From: Heterodera schachtii | Lineage: Eukaryota; Nematoda; Chromadorea; Rhabditida; Heteroderidae | Direction of reading: 5' to 3' | Length of the DNA: 64,000 bases | NCBI GenBank assembly: GCA_023374025.1 | Contig: SIJG01000108.1 | Location: 158,303-222,302, forward strand | Shown: in pieces, positions 54,191 through 64,000 of the stretch | How positions within the stretch are numbered: the first letter of the stretch is position 1 | Layout: every line of letters starts with the position of its first letter | The notes under the pieces: generated by a model | The model's input: only the letters and a program-made list of their open reading frames with translations | Databases searched by the model: none | Told to the model about the DNA's origin: nothing | Translations under genes and position numbers: made by a program

Positions 54191-55882
54191 ATAAGTAGGA
54201 AATCTATTATTTTGAATTGAAAGCCCCTAGTCGAAACGCCAGCACGTCGATCGCGCACTGCGCTACCCAATCAATTTCACCGATATATAATATAAGTAGG
54301 GACTACTCGTCATTTCCACCCGATATATAATATAATAGGGGCTATTCGATCAATTCCACACTAAGTAGGGCTTCGTTTTTAGGCAAATGCCTGAAATTTT
54401 TGCGCACCTGATACGCACAGATAAGTAGGAAAAAATATTTTTCGACTTGGTTTGCGATATGAATTTTATAATTAAGTATGAGAAATATATTATAATAAAT
54501 CCCAAAATATTTAAATAAATATTTACGAAAAAATACCGAAATATTGACCAAAATATAAAAAACTTGCAATATGAAAAATATTCAAGAAAAACGAAAATAA
54601 TCAACTGCTCATAACACTACTAAAAAATTACTCATTGATTACTCTTGCTAATAATTATATCTTTCGAGATTTTTGAATGCATTTTTCCAAAATAATTAAA
54701 ATTTAAAACTCAAAAATTGTGGTCAAGGAAGAAAAAATAACAAAAACCAAAAATTTTGTAAGAAAGAAAAACAAATTTAGTGGAAAAATTTTTGAAATTT
54801 TTTTGGACAAGTTGCCAAAAAATGTGAGGCGTCACAAAAAATCATTTTTTATTGCACTTTTGTTTAAAAATTTCTGAATTTTACATGAAAAATTCTAAAA
54901 ATTCCAAAATAATTCCATGAAAAAAAATTTAAGCGCAGAAATGCGTTTTTTGAGCTCTTTTCTTTAATTTTCATATATAAAAAAATACATAAATATAATT
55001 CTCATCCATATTTATAATGCCTATTTTTGCCTATATTAGGATTTTTGGGCATTCTATTTATTTCGCTACTTTAAGTGCCATTTCATAATTTTTGGAAAAA
55101 CTCTTTAAAAGCAATAAAAAATACCCAATTGAAAATTTTCCAAAGTTTGAGTCCCTAAAATTTTTTGATTAAATTTTTATGTCTTTTGCGGACTAAAAAC
55201 GTTAATATAAATTTTATTTGTCTGCATATTTGAGGGTTTTACTGAATATTCAATGCCTATATTGTGGGGGGTAATTTTTTATATAATACCTTTTTTGAAA
55301 TAAAATTTTGGGTTTTTATGCTTGGAATCGACATTCATTTCGAACTATGTCTACCTCGAAGCCGGGTCTGAGCAAAAAATCGTTTAGATTCAAATTTTAG
55401 GATTTCGCAATTTTGGTCTTAAAAAATTGTTTTAAATCAATATTTTATAAGAGAATTGTTGGCTTTTTGTATTCTCGGGATTTTGGGTTTGACATAAGTA
55501 TTAGTTATTGTCGGATCCCGATCCTTAAAATCATTAAAAACTTACTCGAAAGGGACACTTTGGGCACACATAAGCCGAGTCAATTTTCGGCTCAAAGTGT
55601 AAATAAGTTTATTTTTTATTCGATAATTCAAAACACCAAGTTTTGTAAAATTAAAAAATTAAAGTTTAAAAAAATAGAAGATCCGATCTCGGGTTTGAAA
55701 CAAATTTCAAAAAACAAAAAGAATTCGGTGAATGCGTTCAAATTATGGGCATATGCAAAATTTCAAGAGAATTCTAACTGTGGTAAAGAAATTTACCATG
55801 TAAAAATTTTAATAAATTATTATCCTCATTTTCGATTAGCTATTCGTACTTTATTTTTCAAAAATTTTCGACTGTAAAATCA
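54191..55882. other. Intergenic
   Basis: 54275-54345 has two ccgatatataatata repeats. 54365-54440 resembles the gggcttcg/tttttaggc element end. 55413-55877 is an open frame on the plus strand with no motif and low-complexity Lys/Ile/Phe content, so I do not call it a gene. Confidence 0.4.
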
Positions 55883-56140
55883 TCATAATTTTTTAGAAGC
55901 ACTTTTTTCTCCATTAATCACTGTTGTGACGGAGAAGAAACAACCACATAAATTACAACATACGCCGCATTGTAACCCTCGTAAACCTTCTCGTTCTCGT
56001 AATTTTTCTCGGCATAGTTTACATTGGTTTTGATTTTCTTGTTTGGATGAACCGCCGCCTCCTAATATTACGTGGATCCAAAACAGCAGAAAAATGATGA
56101 GAAAAGCTAGTGACAATTGCATTGGCACCTGTTTATACAT
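55883..56140 (-). CDS. Small secreted Cys-rich protein
   Basis: Start at 56140 or, more likely, 56122 (MQLSLAFLIIFLLFWIHVIL), a strong signal peptide. The mature part of ~60 residues has the pattern CKLC(x14)CGVCCNLCGCFF, eight cysteines packed in under 35 residues, followed by a basic tail. A single exon with a stop at 55883. A zinc-ribbon or disulphide-rich fold is possible. I recognise no family. In the setting of other short secreted genes it is an effector candidate by inference only. Confidence 0.5.
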   Translation of the reverse strand: MYKQVPMQLSLAFLIIFLLFWIHVILGGGGSSKQENQNQCKLCREKLREREGLRGLQCGVCCNLCGCFFSVTTVINGEKSASKKL

Positions 56141-57660
56141 ATATACAAGTAATAGTGGTTTCAGTTTTGAGCCTTAAAACTGCAGAAAAAGCTTGGCTTT
56201 TTTGTGGTATCGGTTTTGAGTCTCGAGATAAATTCTCGGACTTTAATGCACCGATAGATATAAAAATCAGAGGAACTTCCATCGTCAGAGCTCATTTCAA
56301 AGGGCACTTGGGAAAACATTTGTGAATTCAAAGAATATTCCAAAAATAAAAATAAATGAGACAAAAATAATTCTTTTTTAAACTTTTTATATCGCCAAAA
56401 TGATTTTTTTTTTCGAGCCTTTTCGTTTTTGCACCTTTAGGGATTCAACGCCGGCCGATAGGCGTTGCTTCGCTCAACAAAATTTTTTTGTTTTTGTCTA
56501 AATTATTAAATTTTGCCTAAATAGGTAATTAAAATTTTGCTTAAATTAATTAATTCTCACGAAGAGATTTTTCTTATGCAGCATTTTATTTTTATAAATA
56601 ATTTTATTTCAATGCAATAACAGAGGATTTCCGTCATCTTCTTTTTATTATTTTATGTAAATGCTATTTAATTAAAAACAGGAAAATAAAAAATCAATTT
56701 CAATTTCTATATGTTAAATGCCACTAAAGTAAAAGATAGAGAGAGAGAGCAATTTAAAATTAATTGCAATTTTATGATTTAATTTCCTCTAAAAATTTAT
56801 GAAATAAAAATTTGTTTAATCAAATGCCAAGAAGTGGAATAAATTACTCGAGACTGACATTGTTTTTTTCAGGCGATTGAATGAATTTGTTTTAATGGCT
56901 AATGGGATAGGACGTCAATTTTATGTAAATACGTATTTTCCTGTCTTCTCTATGCTCTGATTAGTAGGGATGTGCGAGAGTTTCGGTTCCCGACTAGGAA
57001 ATTTCACGGGTTTTTCGCTTCCTGGTCTCGGTTCTCGGACTCGGGTTTTTAGTCTCGGAAACCGAGAATTTTTACACTGTTAAGGATGACCATTGCTGAG
57101 GCGAGGGTCACCAGGGAAGGTGGGGGAGGGGGGAGAGGAAAAATTATTGAAATTTTGGACAAATTTTCTTAACAAAATTTATGAGAAATCAAAAAAAAAA
57201 AATTTTCATGTTGAAGTCTATCGGCGCCTCCGGCTCAATCCCTAAGATTTCAAAATTTGCCCTAAAAAGGGCCATATTTCGGTGAAAATCTGTTAAAAAG
57301 GTCAATTCATTGTAAAAATGCTTTCATAAATCACGAACGAAAAATTGGTTCCTATGGTTTATGGTTCGCTAATCACGAAAAATAACCGAACTGTGAGTGC
57401 CTAAATTAATTTAAAATAAAGCTGTGATTTGTGCTTGTTAGAGGTGGACGATCCGATCGGACTTCTTTTTCTCGACATATAAATCCATAGAGAATTTTGA
57501 TGTAGGCTAATTAAGTGGAACTTAATTTCAGCGAAAGAAACGGAACGGTTCAATATCAAATTGAGGTATCTAATATGAGCAAAAATTTTCGGAATATCTT
57601 ATCTTCCACATGCCCCTCGAAGATCTAATGACGTATATCATTTTCATAAAGTTATAGATG
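56141..57660. other. Intergenic
   Basis: 56730-56760 is a (ga)n stretch. 56960-57080 carries a ggttctcggactcgg-type dispersed repeat. 57210-57245 has a gtctatcggcgcctccgg word. No gene. Confidence 0.4.
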
Positions 57661-57666
57661 CTAAAC

Positions 57667-60370
57667 CTATAAAATCCTACTTATTCCTTAATGTTGAAAA
57701 ACAGTAAATAACAGTGGCCAATATTTAATGAAGCATTGATTGATTATGTGTTAAATTATAAGAAAAAATTGGCAATTTCCGTGGCTGCTTCAATTATTGA
57801 ATATAATTTTCTATTAGCGACGGATGTTATAATGCCATAAAGAAAATTACTGATGCTCAATGTAGTATAACCATAGTATCAGTGGCCAATATTTAGTGAA
57901 GCATTGATTAATTATATGTTTATTAATTAAAAAAAAACATAAATTCCATAGCTGCTTCAATTATTGTATATAATTTTCTATTAGCGACGGATGTTATAAT
58001 GCCATAAAGAAAATTACTGATGCTCAATGTTGTATAACCATAGTAACAGTGGCCAATATTTAGTGAAGCATTGATTAATTATATGTTTATTAATTAAAAA
58101 AAACATAAATTCCATAGCTGCTTCAATTATTGTATATAATTTTCTATTAGCTACGGATGTTATAATGTCATATAGAATATTACTGATTCTCTAATGTTGT
58201 ATAACCGTAGTAACAGTGGCCAATATTTAATGAAACATTGATTGAATATATATGTAATTAATAAAAAGGTGGCAATTTCCGTGCTGCTACAATTATTGTA
58301 CATAATTTTATTAGCTAGGATGCTATATTGCTAGATAAAATCCTACTGATTCCTTAATGTTGAAAAACAGTAAATAAGGCCAATATTGTATAACAATAGT
58401 ATCAGTGGCCAATATTTAATGAAGCATTGATTGATTATGTGTTAAATTATTTAAAAAAATTGGCAATTTCCGTGGCTGCTTCAATTATTGTATATAATTT
58501 TATTAGCTACGGAGTTATAATGCCATATAGAATATTACTGATTATCTAATGTTGTATAACCGTAGTAACAGTGGCCAATGTTTAATGAAATAAATTATAT
58601 ATGTAATTAATAAAAAGGTGGCAATTTCCATGCTGATACAATTATTGTATATAATTTTATTAGCTAGGATGCTATATTGCTATATAAAATCCTACTGATT
58701 CCTTAATGTTGAAAAACAGTAAATAACAGTGGCTAATATTTAATGAAGCATTGATTGATTATATGTTCATTAATAAAAAAATTCGCAATTTCCCTAGCTG
58801 CTTCAATTATTGTATATAATTTTCTATTAGCTACGGATGTTATATTGCTATGTAGAATATTACTGATGCTCTAATGTTGTATAACCATAGTAACAGTGGC
58901 TAATATTTAGTGAAGCATTGATTGATTATATGTTCATTAATAAAAAAATTCGCAATTTCCCTAGCTGCTTCAATTATTGTATATAATTTTCTATTAGCTA
59001 AGCTACGGATGTTATATTGCTATGTAGAATATTACTGATGCTCTAATGTTGTATAACCATAGTAACAGTGGCTAATATTTAGTGAAGCATTGATTGATTA
59101 TATGTTTATTAATTAAAAAAAACATAAATTCCATAGCTGCTTCAATTATTGTATATAATTTTCTATTAGCTACGGATGTTATAATGTCATATAGAATATT
59201 ACTGATTCTCTAATGTTGTATAACCGTAGTAACAGTGGCCAATATTTAATGAAACATTGATTGAATATATATGTAATTAATAAAAAGGTGGCAATTTCCG
59301 TGCTGCTACAATTATTGTACATAATTTTATTAGCTAGGATGCTATATTGCTAGATAAAATCCTACTGATTCCTTAATGTTGAAAAACAGTAAATAAGGCC
59401 AATATTGTATAACAATAGTATCAGTGGCCAATATTTAATGAAGCATTGATTGATTATGTGTTAAATTATTTAAAAAAATTGGCAATTTCCGTGGCTGCTT
59501 CAATTATTGTATATAATTTTATTAGCTACGGAGTTATAATGCCATATAGAATATTACTGATTATCTAATGTTGTATAACCGTAGTAACAGTGGCCAATGT
59601 TTAATGAAATAAATTATATATGTAATTAATAAAAAGGTGGCAATTTCCATGCTGATACAATTATTGTATATAATTTTATTAGCTAGGATGCTATATTGCT
59701 ATATAAAATCCTACTGATTCCTTAATGTTGAAAAACAGTAAATAACAGTGGCTAATATTTAATGAAGCATTGATTGATTATATGTTCATTAATAAAAAAA
59801 TTCGCAATTTCCCTAGCTGCTTCAATTATTGTATATAATTTTCTATTAGCTACGGATGTTATATTGCTATGTAGAATATTACTGATGCTCTAATGTTGTA
59901 TAACCATAGTAACAGTGGCTAATATTTAGTGAAGCATTGATTGATTATATGTTCATTAATAAAAAAATTCGCAATTTCCCTAGCTGCTTCAATTATTGTA
60001 TATAATTTTCTATTAGCTACGGATGTTATAATGCCATAAAGAAAATTACTGATGCTCAATGTTGTATAACCATAGTAACAGTGGCTAATATTTAGTGAAG
60101 CATTGATTGATTATATGTTCATTAATAAAAAAATTCGCAATTTCCCTAGCTGCTTCAATTATTGTATATAATTTTCTATTAGCTACGGATGTTATATTGC
60201 TATGTAGAATATTACTGATGCTCTAATGTTGTATAACCATAGTAACAGTGGCTAATATTTAGTGAAACATTGTTTGGTTATATGTTAATTAATAAAAAAA
60301 ATTTTGCAATTTCCGTGGCCGCTATGCTGATACCAATTATTGTATATAATTTCCTGTTAGCTATGGATAA
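57667..60370. repeat. ~165-bp satellite, 16 monomers, with ~1.02-kb higher-order repeat
   Basis: Monomers carry the tag cagtggc(c/t)aatattta at 57713, 57880, 58046, 58214, 58401, 58567, 58727, 58893, 59066, 59233, 59423, 59588, 59748, 59914, 60079 and 60245. Monomers differ from each other, but the block 58046-59000 recurs almost base for base from 59066 (58214 to 59233 is 1019 bp), so six monomers form a higher-order unit present twice. No coding. Confidence 0.95.
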
Positions 60371-60535
60371 TGGCTTGCGTGGCAATTGACTTATGAAAGT
60401 AGAAATATTGGAATAAAAGGCAAAGAAAAATCTGAATAAAATCACATTTATTTTACTTATTTTTACCCAGATTCCCATTAATTCACTTTTTTTTAATAAA
60501 AAAAAAACACTTTAATAAGCAAAAATATTTGCAAA

Positions 60536-61276
60536 ATGACATCTAGCATTCCCAATCAAAAAAAAATTCAATTTTTGTTGCTTATCATTTTATTAAAAAT
60601 GACCGTTCAACTCGCACAGGAAACTCCCAAAAAAGAAGGTAAATGTTTAAGCTGAGAAAAAAAATTAAAAGAATAAATAGAAAATTCCAATTTAAATTAT
60701 TATTAATGCGAATTTTAATAAAAAAATGATAGATGTAAGAACATAAAATTAATAAAACATGGGTCGAAATTTCCGTACATTTGGCAGTTTTTTAGTCCTA
60801 TTATTTGAGACCCTAATTCCGTGTGTTCAAATTTTAAATATAAAATATTTTTATTTTTGTCAAAATTCTTTTTATTTAGATCCGCTTAAATTGGTTCATC
60901 AGTTGACGGATTTTGGAGAAGTTATGTTTGACGCGATGAAGCAGGGAAAATTTGATGAAAATTTGCCTAATGAAATAACGAAATTTTCTATTGCCATTTT
61001 GTGTAATGGAAATTTTGAAAGTCAAACACCAAAAGTCATCAAAAATTGATCAAAACATTCTGTGAACATTTGATAAATGGAGAAAACATGGAAAAAGCAG
61101 CGGAAAATGTTTTGGAAATGGTCTCAAAAATTGAAATACCAAAATTAATTGTTGACAATAAGCTTATTGACAAAATGATTGAAGAAATTCCATTTCTTCA
61201 AAAAGAAAATAAAGAAAATTTGAAAAAATTTGCAAAAGGATTTGTGGAATTTGAGCAATTATTCAAAGGTCATTAA
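60536..61276 (+). pseudogene. Small secreted helical protein, two exons, one-base frameshift
   Basis: Exon 1, 60536-60638, encodes a 34-residue leader (IQFLLLIILLKMTVQLAQ) and ends in phase 1. Exon 2 starts at 60880 after tttatttag and keeps phase (DPLKLVHQLTDFGEVMFDAM, NEITKFSIAILCNGNFES). In the A run at 61031-61034 one base appears lost, and the first frame stops after KVIKN. The next frame carries on with LIKTFCEHLINGENMEKAAE and LKKFAKGFVEFEQLFKGH to 61276. Predicted all-helical, acidic/basic balanced, family unknown. The lesion may be an assembly error. Confidence 0.6.
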
Positions 61277-62912
61277 TTAATTAGTTATTATGAATATGAA
61301 TTTGGCATAAAAAATACAAAATGAAAGCCTGTATAGGCAAGTACTTGTAAAATTTATTTCAATAGAGGAGAAATTCAAACTTTTGTAAAAATAAATAGCT
61401 TAAAACCATGTCAATAAAATATTGTGAAAAATTAGACATTTCAAAAATATTCGAATATTTTATTTAATTGTTAAAAATTATTTAATAATTTAAGCAACAA
61501 TTGCTCCATTCTTACAAAATACAAAAACCATCAAAAATAGAAGGCAAAAGCGTATGGACAACAATCATAATAATAATAATAATGACCAACGCAATCGCCT
61601 GATCAATCGAAAATTCAGTCCAATTGCTGTTCTAAAGTGTTTTCCTTTTCATATCGTTTCAGTGCTCGCTTTGTATAATTTGGATCATCTTCATGCCGGC
61701 CGTGAGTTGTTTCCGTACTTTCCGTACTTCCTACCAAGATACGTCTGGTTCAACTTTATTCATATTTATCTTTTTCTAATCTTTAATCGTTTGTTCGTTA
61801 ATTGTTTAAACTCACTAAAGACTCACTAAATGGCATATATTCATGGGCTAATGGGAGGGGAATGAGGGCGCAGGCGCATAAGTCTCGGTTGGTGCCCGGC
61901 GGCGGGAGGGGATAGGAGCGGGTGTGGGACACATAGGACGTACCCCTCCCTCTCAGGGGTAAAATTTCTTAAAAAACTGAAAATTTTCGAAAGTTTATTT
62001 ATTTTTTCCACCTCACTGGGGAAACAGGGCCTAATCTCGGGAGGAAATTTCGGATGCTGACAATTCTTTTAGAGTTAATTGGAATAATGGACCCGTACCA
62101 ATTTTTTCCAAAATTACCGGTCCCGGCCAACTCCAATTCATACAATGGGTAATTGGTGCAAAAATAAAAAAATAAATACATAAAACCCTAAAAATTTTTG
62201 GGTCAATTTCGGCATTTATCATGTTGAATCTGTCGCTTAAAATTCATTCATAATTTGTTATTAATTATTTTATATTAATTCTATGAAATTATTTGATAAT
62301 ATTTGTTCTCTTATCTGTCCACATTTTCTGCTTTTATTTCCAAATGGTACTTTAGAGTGATTGTCTAAAAGTAATCTTTTTAATTTTTTTATTTATTTCC
62401 ATTTTCTTATTTTTAAATGAATGTTTCAAATTTCTGTTTGATAAATGCATTTGCTGGGAATTGGAAGGATTCGTTGACAAATAAAAATTTTTAATGTATA
62501 TTTTCGGTAGTATTTAATTTAAGAACAATTTATTGAAAATGACCTGACATTTTACAGACTTTTATAAAAAATTATCTTATATCAAAATCGCGAAATATAA
62601 AAAAATTAAAATTCTCAGATTTCAAATTACCTTTCATTAAAAACCCAAAAAAATTTTCGAACGGCGTCTAAAATTTTCTCGTAATATCTAATTATGAATC
62701 AGAAAATGAAAATATGTACAAAAATTTGCTGAAGTCTTGGGTTTTTGAAGACTTTCGAAAATTTCCGTAAAAAATCCTCGAAAAATGCAAAAAATTTAGG
62801 AAAAAGTGATAAAAATCCAAAATATGTACCAAATATGTATAAAATCCTGAAATAAGTAAATTATGTATAAAAGCCCGAAATATGTAAAAATGTGTAAATA
62901 AAAGTCCCAACT
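61277..62912. other. Intergenic; possible short exon at 61554
   Basis: 61554-61620 reads MDNNHNNNNNDQRNRLINRK, and a splice (gttctaaag...tttcag) would lead to CSLCIIWIIFMPAV, a membrane-like segment. Too little to call a gene. The rest is AT-rich, with 62440-62690 inverted relative to 47150-47470 (tttgctgggaattggaagga versus tccaattcccagcaaa). Confidence 0.35.
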
Positions 62913-63151
62913 TGTTGTATTATTGCCATTTCATATTTTCTTGGCATTATGTTTATTGACACGTCATCACTTTCATCGCCCATAAATACCGCTCTCTTCC
63001 CTCCTTCCTCGCTTCGGACTTCATTCATTCTCATTTATCATTTGCATTTCACCCCCACACAATTTGTCTCTCTCTCTTCACCTCTGACTTATTTATTTAT
63101 TATTTATTTGTAATTGATTATATTTGTTGTTGTTGAATAAACGACACAACA
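62913..63151 (+). repeat. 5' LTR of the second retrotransposon
   Basis: 239 bp, TG...CA ends, with aataaa near the 3' end. Its partner is outside the window. Confidence 0.8.
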
Positions 63152-64000
63152 AATTGGCGCAGTCAGCATAGGCTTTTATTTTTCAAATACAATTCATTTG
63201 GCAGTTTAATTCCAAACTCAAATTTTAATCAATTCATTTGTGTCCACCTTTGCCCGTAACACATTCTTACTGACCGATAAGTCGATAAGTAGACCGCTTT
63301 CGTCAACAGTAAGGAAAAGACTTTATTGGCTTCACAAGCTGATAAGTAGGCCTCTGTGAACACCCATTAAAGGAAAGACGGATTTGGGAACACGCAAGTC
63401 AAAGCGACCGCTGCGTGCAGTTCAAATTCGCAATTTCCACTCGCCAAAGGACACTTAAAGTCACTCAACAAACACCGAATTTTACTGCCAATTAAAATTC
63501 AATTCAAAATTATCATTGACGGTCCAAACTTTCATTCTCTCTATTCACTGTCATTCCTATCAATCATGTCAATCACTTCGGAGCAATTGAAAGCCATTTT
63601 GGCTGATCAACAGTCACAGTTTATGAAATTGTTGCAAAACATTCAAATCGGCAACGCACCACCGCAACAAAATCCGTCACAGTCCAATGACATGGACTTA
63701 TTTTGTAAACTAAGTGCGAAGTCAACCAAGACGTTCTCGCGTTCGGCTCAACTGTCAACGCAATGGCAGAAAAAGCGAAATTGGATCTCACCAAGGATCA
63801 AATTAAGAGCCTAATTTTCATCACCGGTTTAGGCGAACACAATGCCGAATTGCGCCATCGTTGTCTCAAACTGTTGGACGGCAACGCAAATTACGAGCAA
63901 CTGTTGACGGAGTGTAAGGAAGTCATCGCTTTACGCCAAAGCTCAGCGGCACTCAGCGGGCGACATGATTTTAATGCAATCCAAATTCGTTCCCTTAAAA
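62913..64000 (+). mobile_element. LTR retrotransposon, 5' end (LTR plus gag), truncated by window edge
   Basis: LTR 62913-63151 (tgttgtatta ... cgacacaaca), then a primer-binding site tggcgcagtcagc after aat. gag starts at 63566 (MSITSEQLKAILADQQSQFM). Near 63700 the frame changes, and it continues as FGSTVNAMAEKAKLDLTKDQ, FITGLGEHNAELRHRCLKLL and TECKEVIALRQS, typical of gypsy-type gag. The element at 7330-8260 is a relic of the same family. Confidence 0.85.

Noticed and set aside
55413..55877. 154-codon plus-strand ORF
   Set aside because: Starts with a non-ATG codon in context, Lys/Ile/Asn/Phe-rich, no motif or signal peptide. Expected by chance in AT-rich repeats.
61554..61829. Asn-rich plus-strand ORF
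   Set aside because: The Asn run is an aat microsatellite. The only possible splice gives a very short membrane-like exon, so it is left as a note.

Overview
The window is eukaryotic nuclear DNA. It is AT-rich and packed with repeats, and it holds split genes with short GT-AG introns on both strands. I infer a nematode, most likely a plant-parasitic tylenchid of the cyst-nematode type. The evidence is a nematode-style CX-module membrane protein, several small signal-peptide proteins present as diverged duplicates (effector-like), a very short intron set, and dense foldback/MITE content. The species assignment is inference. The gene calls below rest on motifs and splice phases read by eye.

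Layout: 0-3.3 kb (minus) is a phosphatidylinositol-phosphate-kinase-like gene, with a signal-peptide plus Lys/Glu-repeat ORF directly upstream that may be its 5' end. 5.5-6.4 kb holds a secreted protein made of helix-turn-helix-like repeats. A broken paralogue lies at 34.0-34.7 kb and shares a promoter block with it. 6.7-8.3 kb holds foldback elements, one inserted in an LTR-element relic. 8.85-11.35 kb is a short LTR retrotransposon with gag and protease but no reverse transcriptase. 12.1-13.4 kb (minus) is a stand-alone M41 (FtsH-type) metallopeptidase domain. 14.2-14.65 kb is a tandem trimer of a tRNA-derived SINE. 15.0-15.9 kb looks like an organic-solute-transporter-alpha gene. 16.68-19.33 kb is a Mutator-like transposon with a FLYWCH/MULE transposase.

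19.5-25.1 kb (minus) carries two degenerate copies of a stand-alone Lon (S16) peptidase domain. 26.5-27.7 kb is a CX-module membrane protein. 28.9-32.8 kb (minus) is an intact six-exon cornichon gene, the best-resolved gene here. 36.7-38.6 kb is a multi-exon secreted-type gene hit by a MITE, a stop and a start-region indel. 40.4-54.1 kb is a rearranged region. It holds a 1.84-kb near-identical inverted repeat 5.7 kb apart, two inverted copies of a secreted protein with KAYCTG-type domains, a third fragment, a 62-bp tandem array at one promoter, and a transposon that separates the signal peptide of copy 2 from its mature domain. 55.9-56.1 kb is a small secreted Cys-rich ORF. 57.7-60.4 kb is a ~165-bp satellite with a ~1.02-kb six-monomer higher-order repeat. 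60.5-61.3 kb is another small secreted-protein gene with a frameshift. 62.9-64.0 kb is the 5' end of an LTR retrotransposon running off the edge.

Two things stand out. First, lone catalytic domains of two bacterial-type ATP-dependent proteases (FtsH M41 and Lon S16), with no ATPase module seen, occur within 12 kb. Second, several signal-peptide gene families are being duplicated, inverted and broken by mobile elements. At least four genes carry a one-base loss in an A or T run. That is either early pseudogenisation or uncorrected assembly error, and it should be checked before any gene is called dead.
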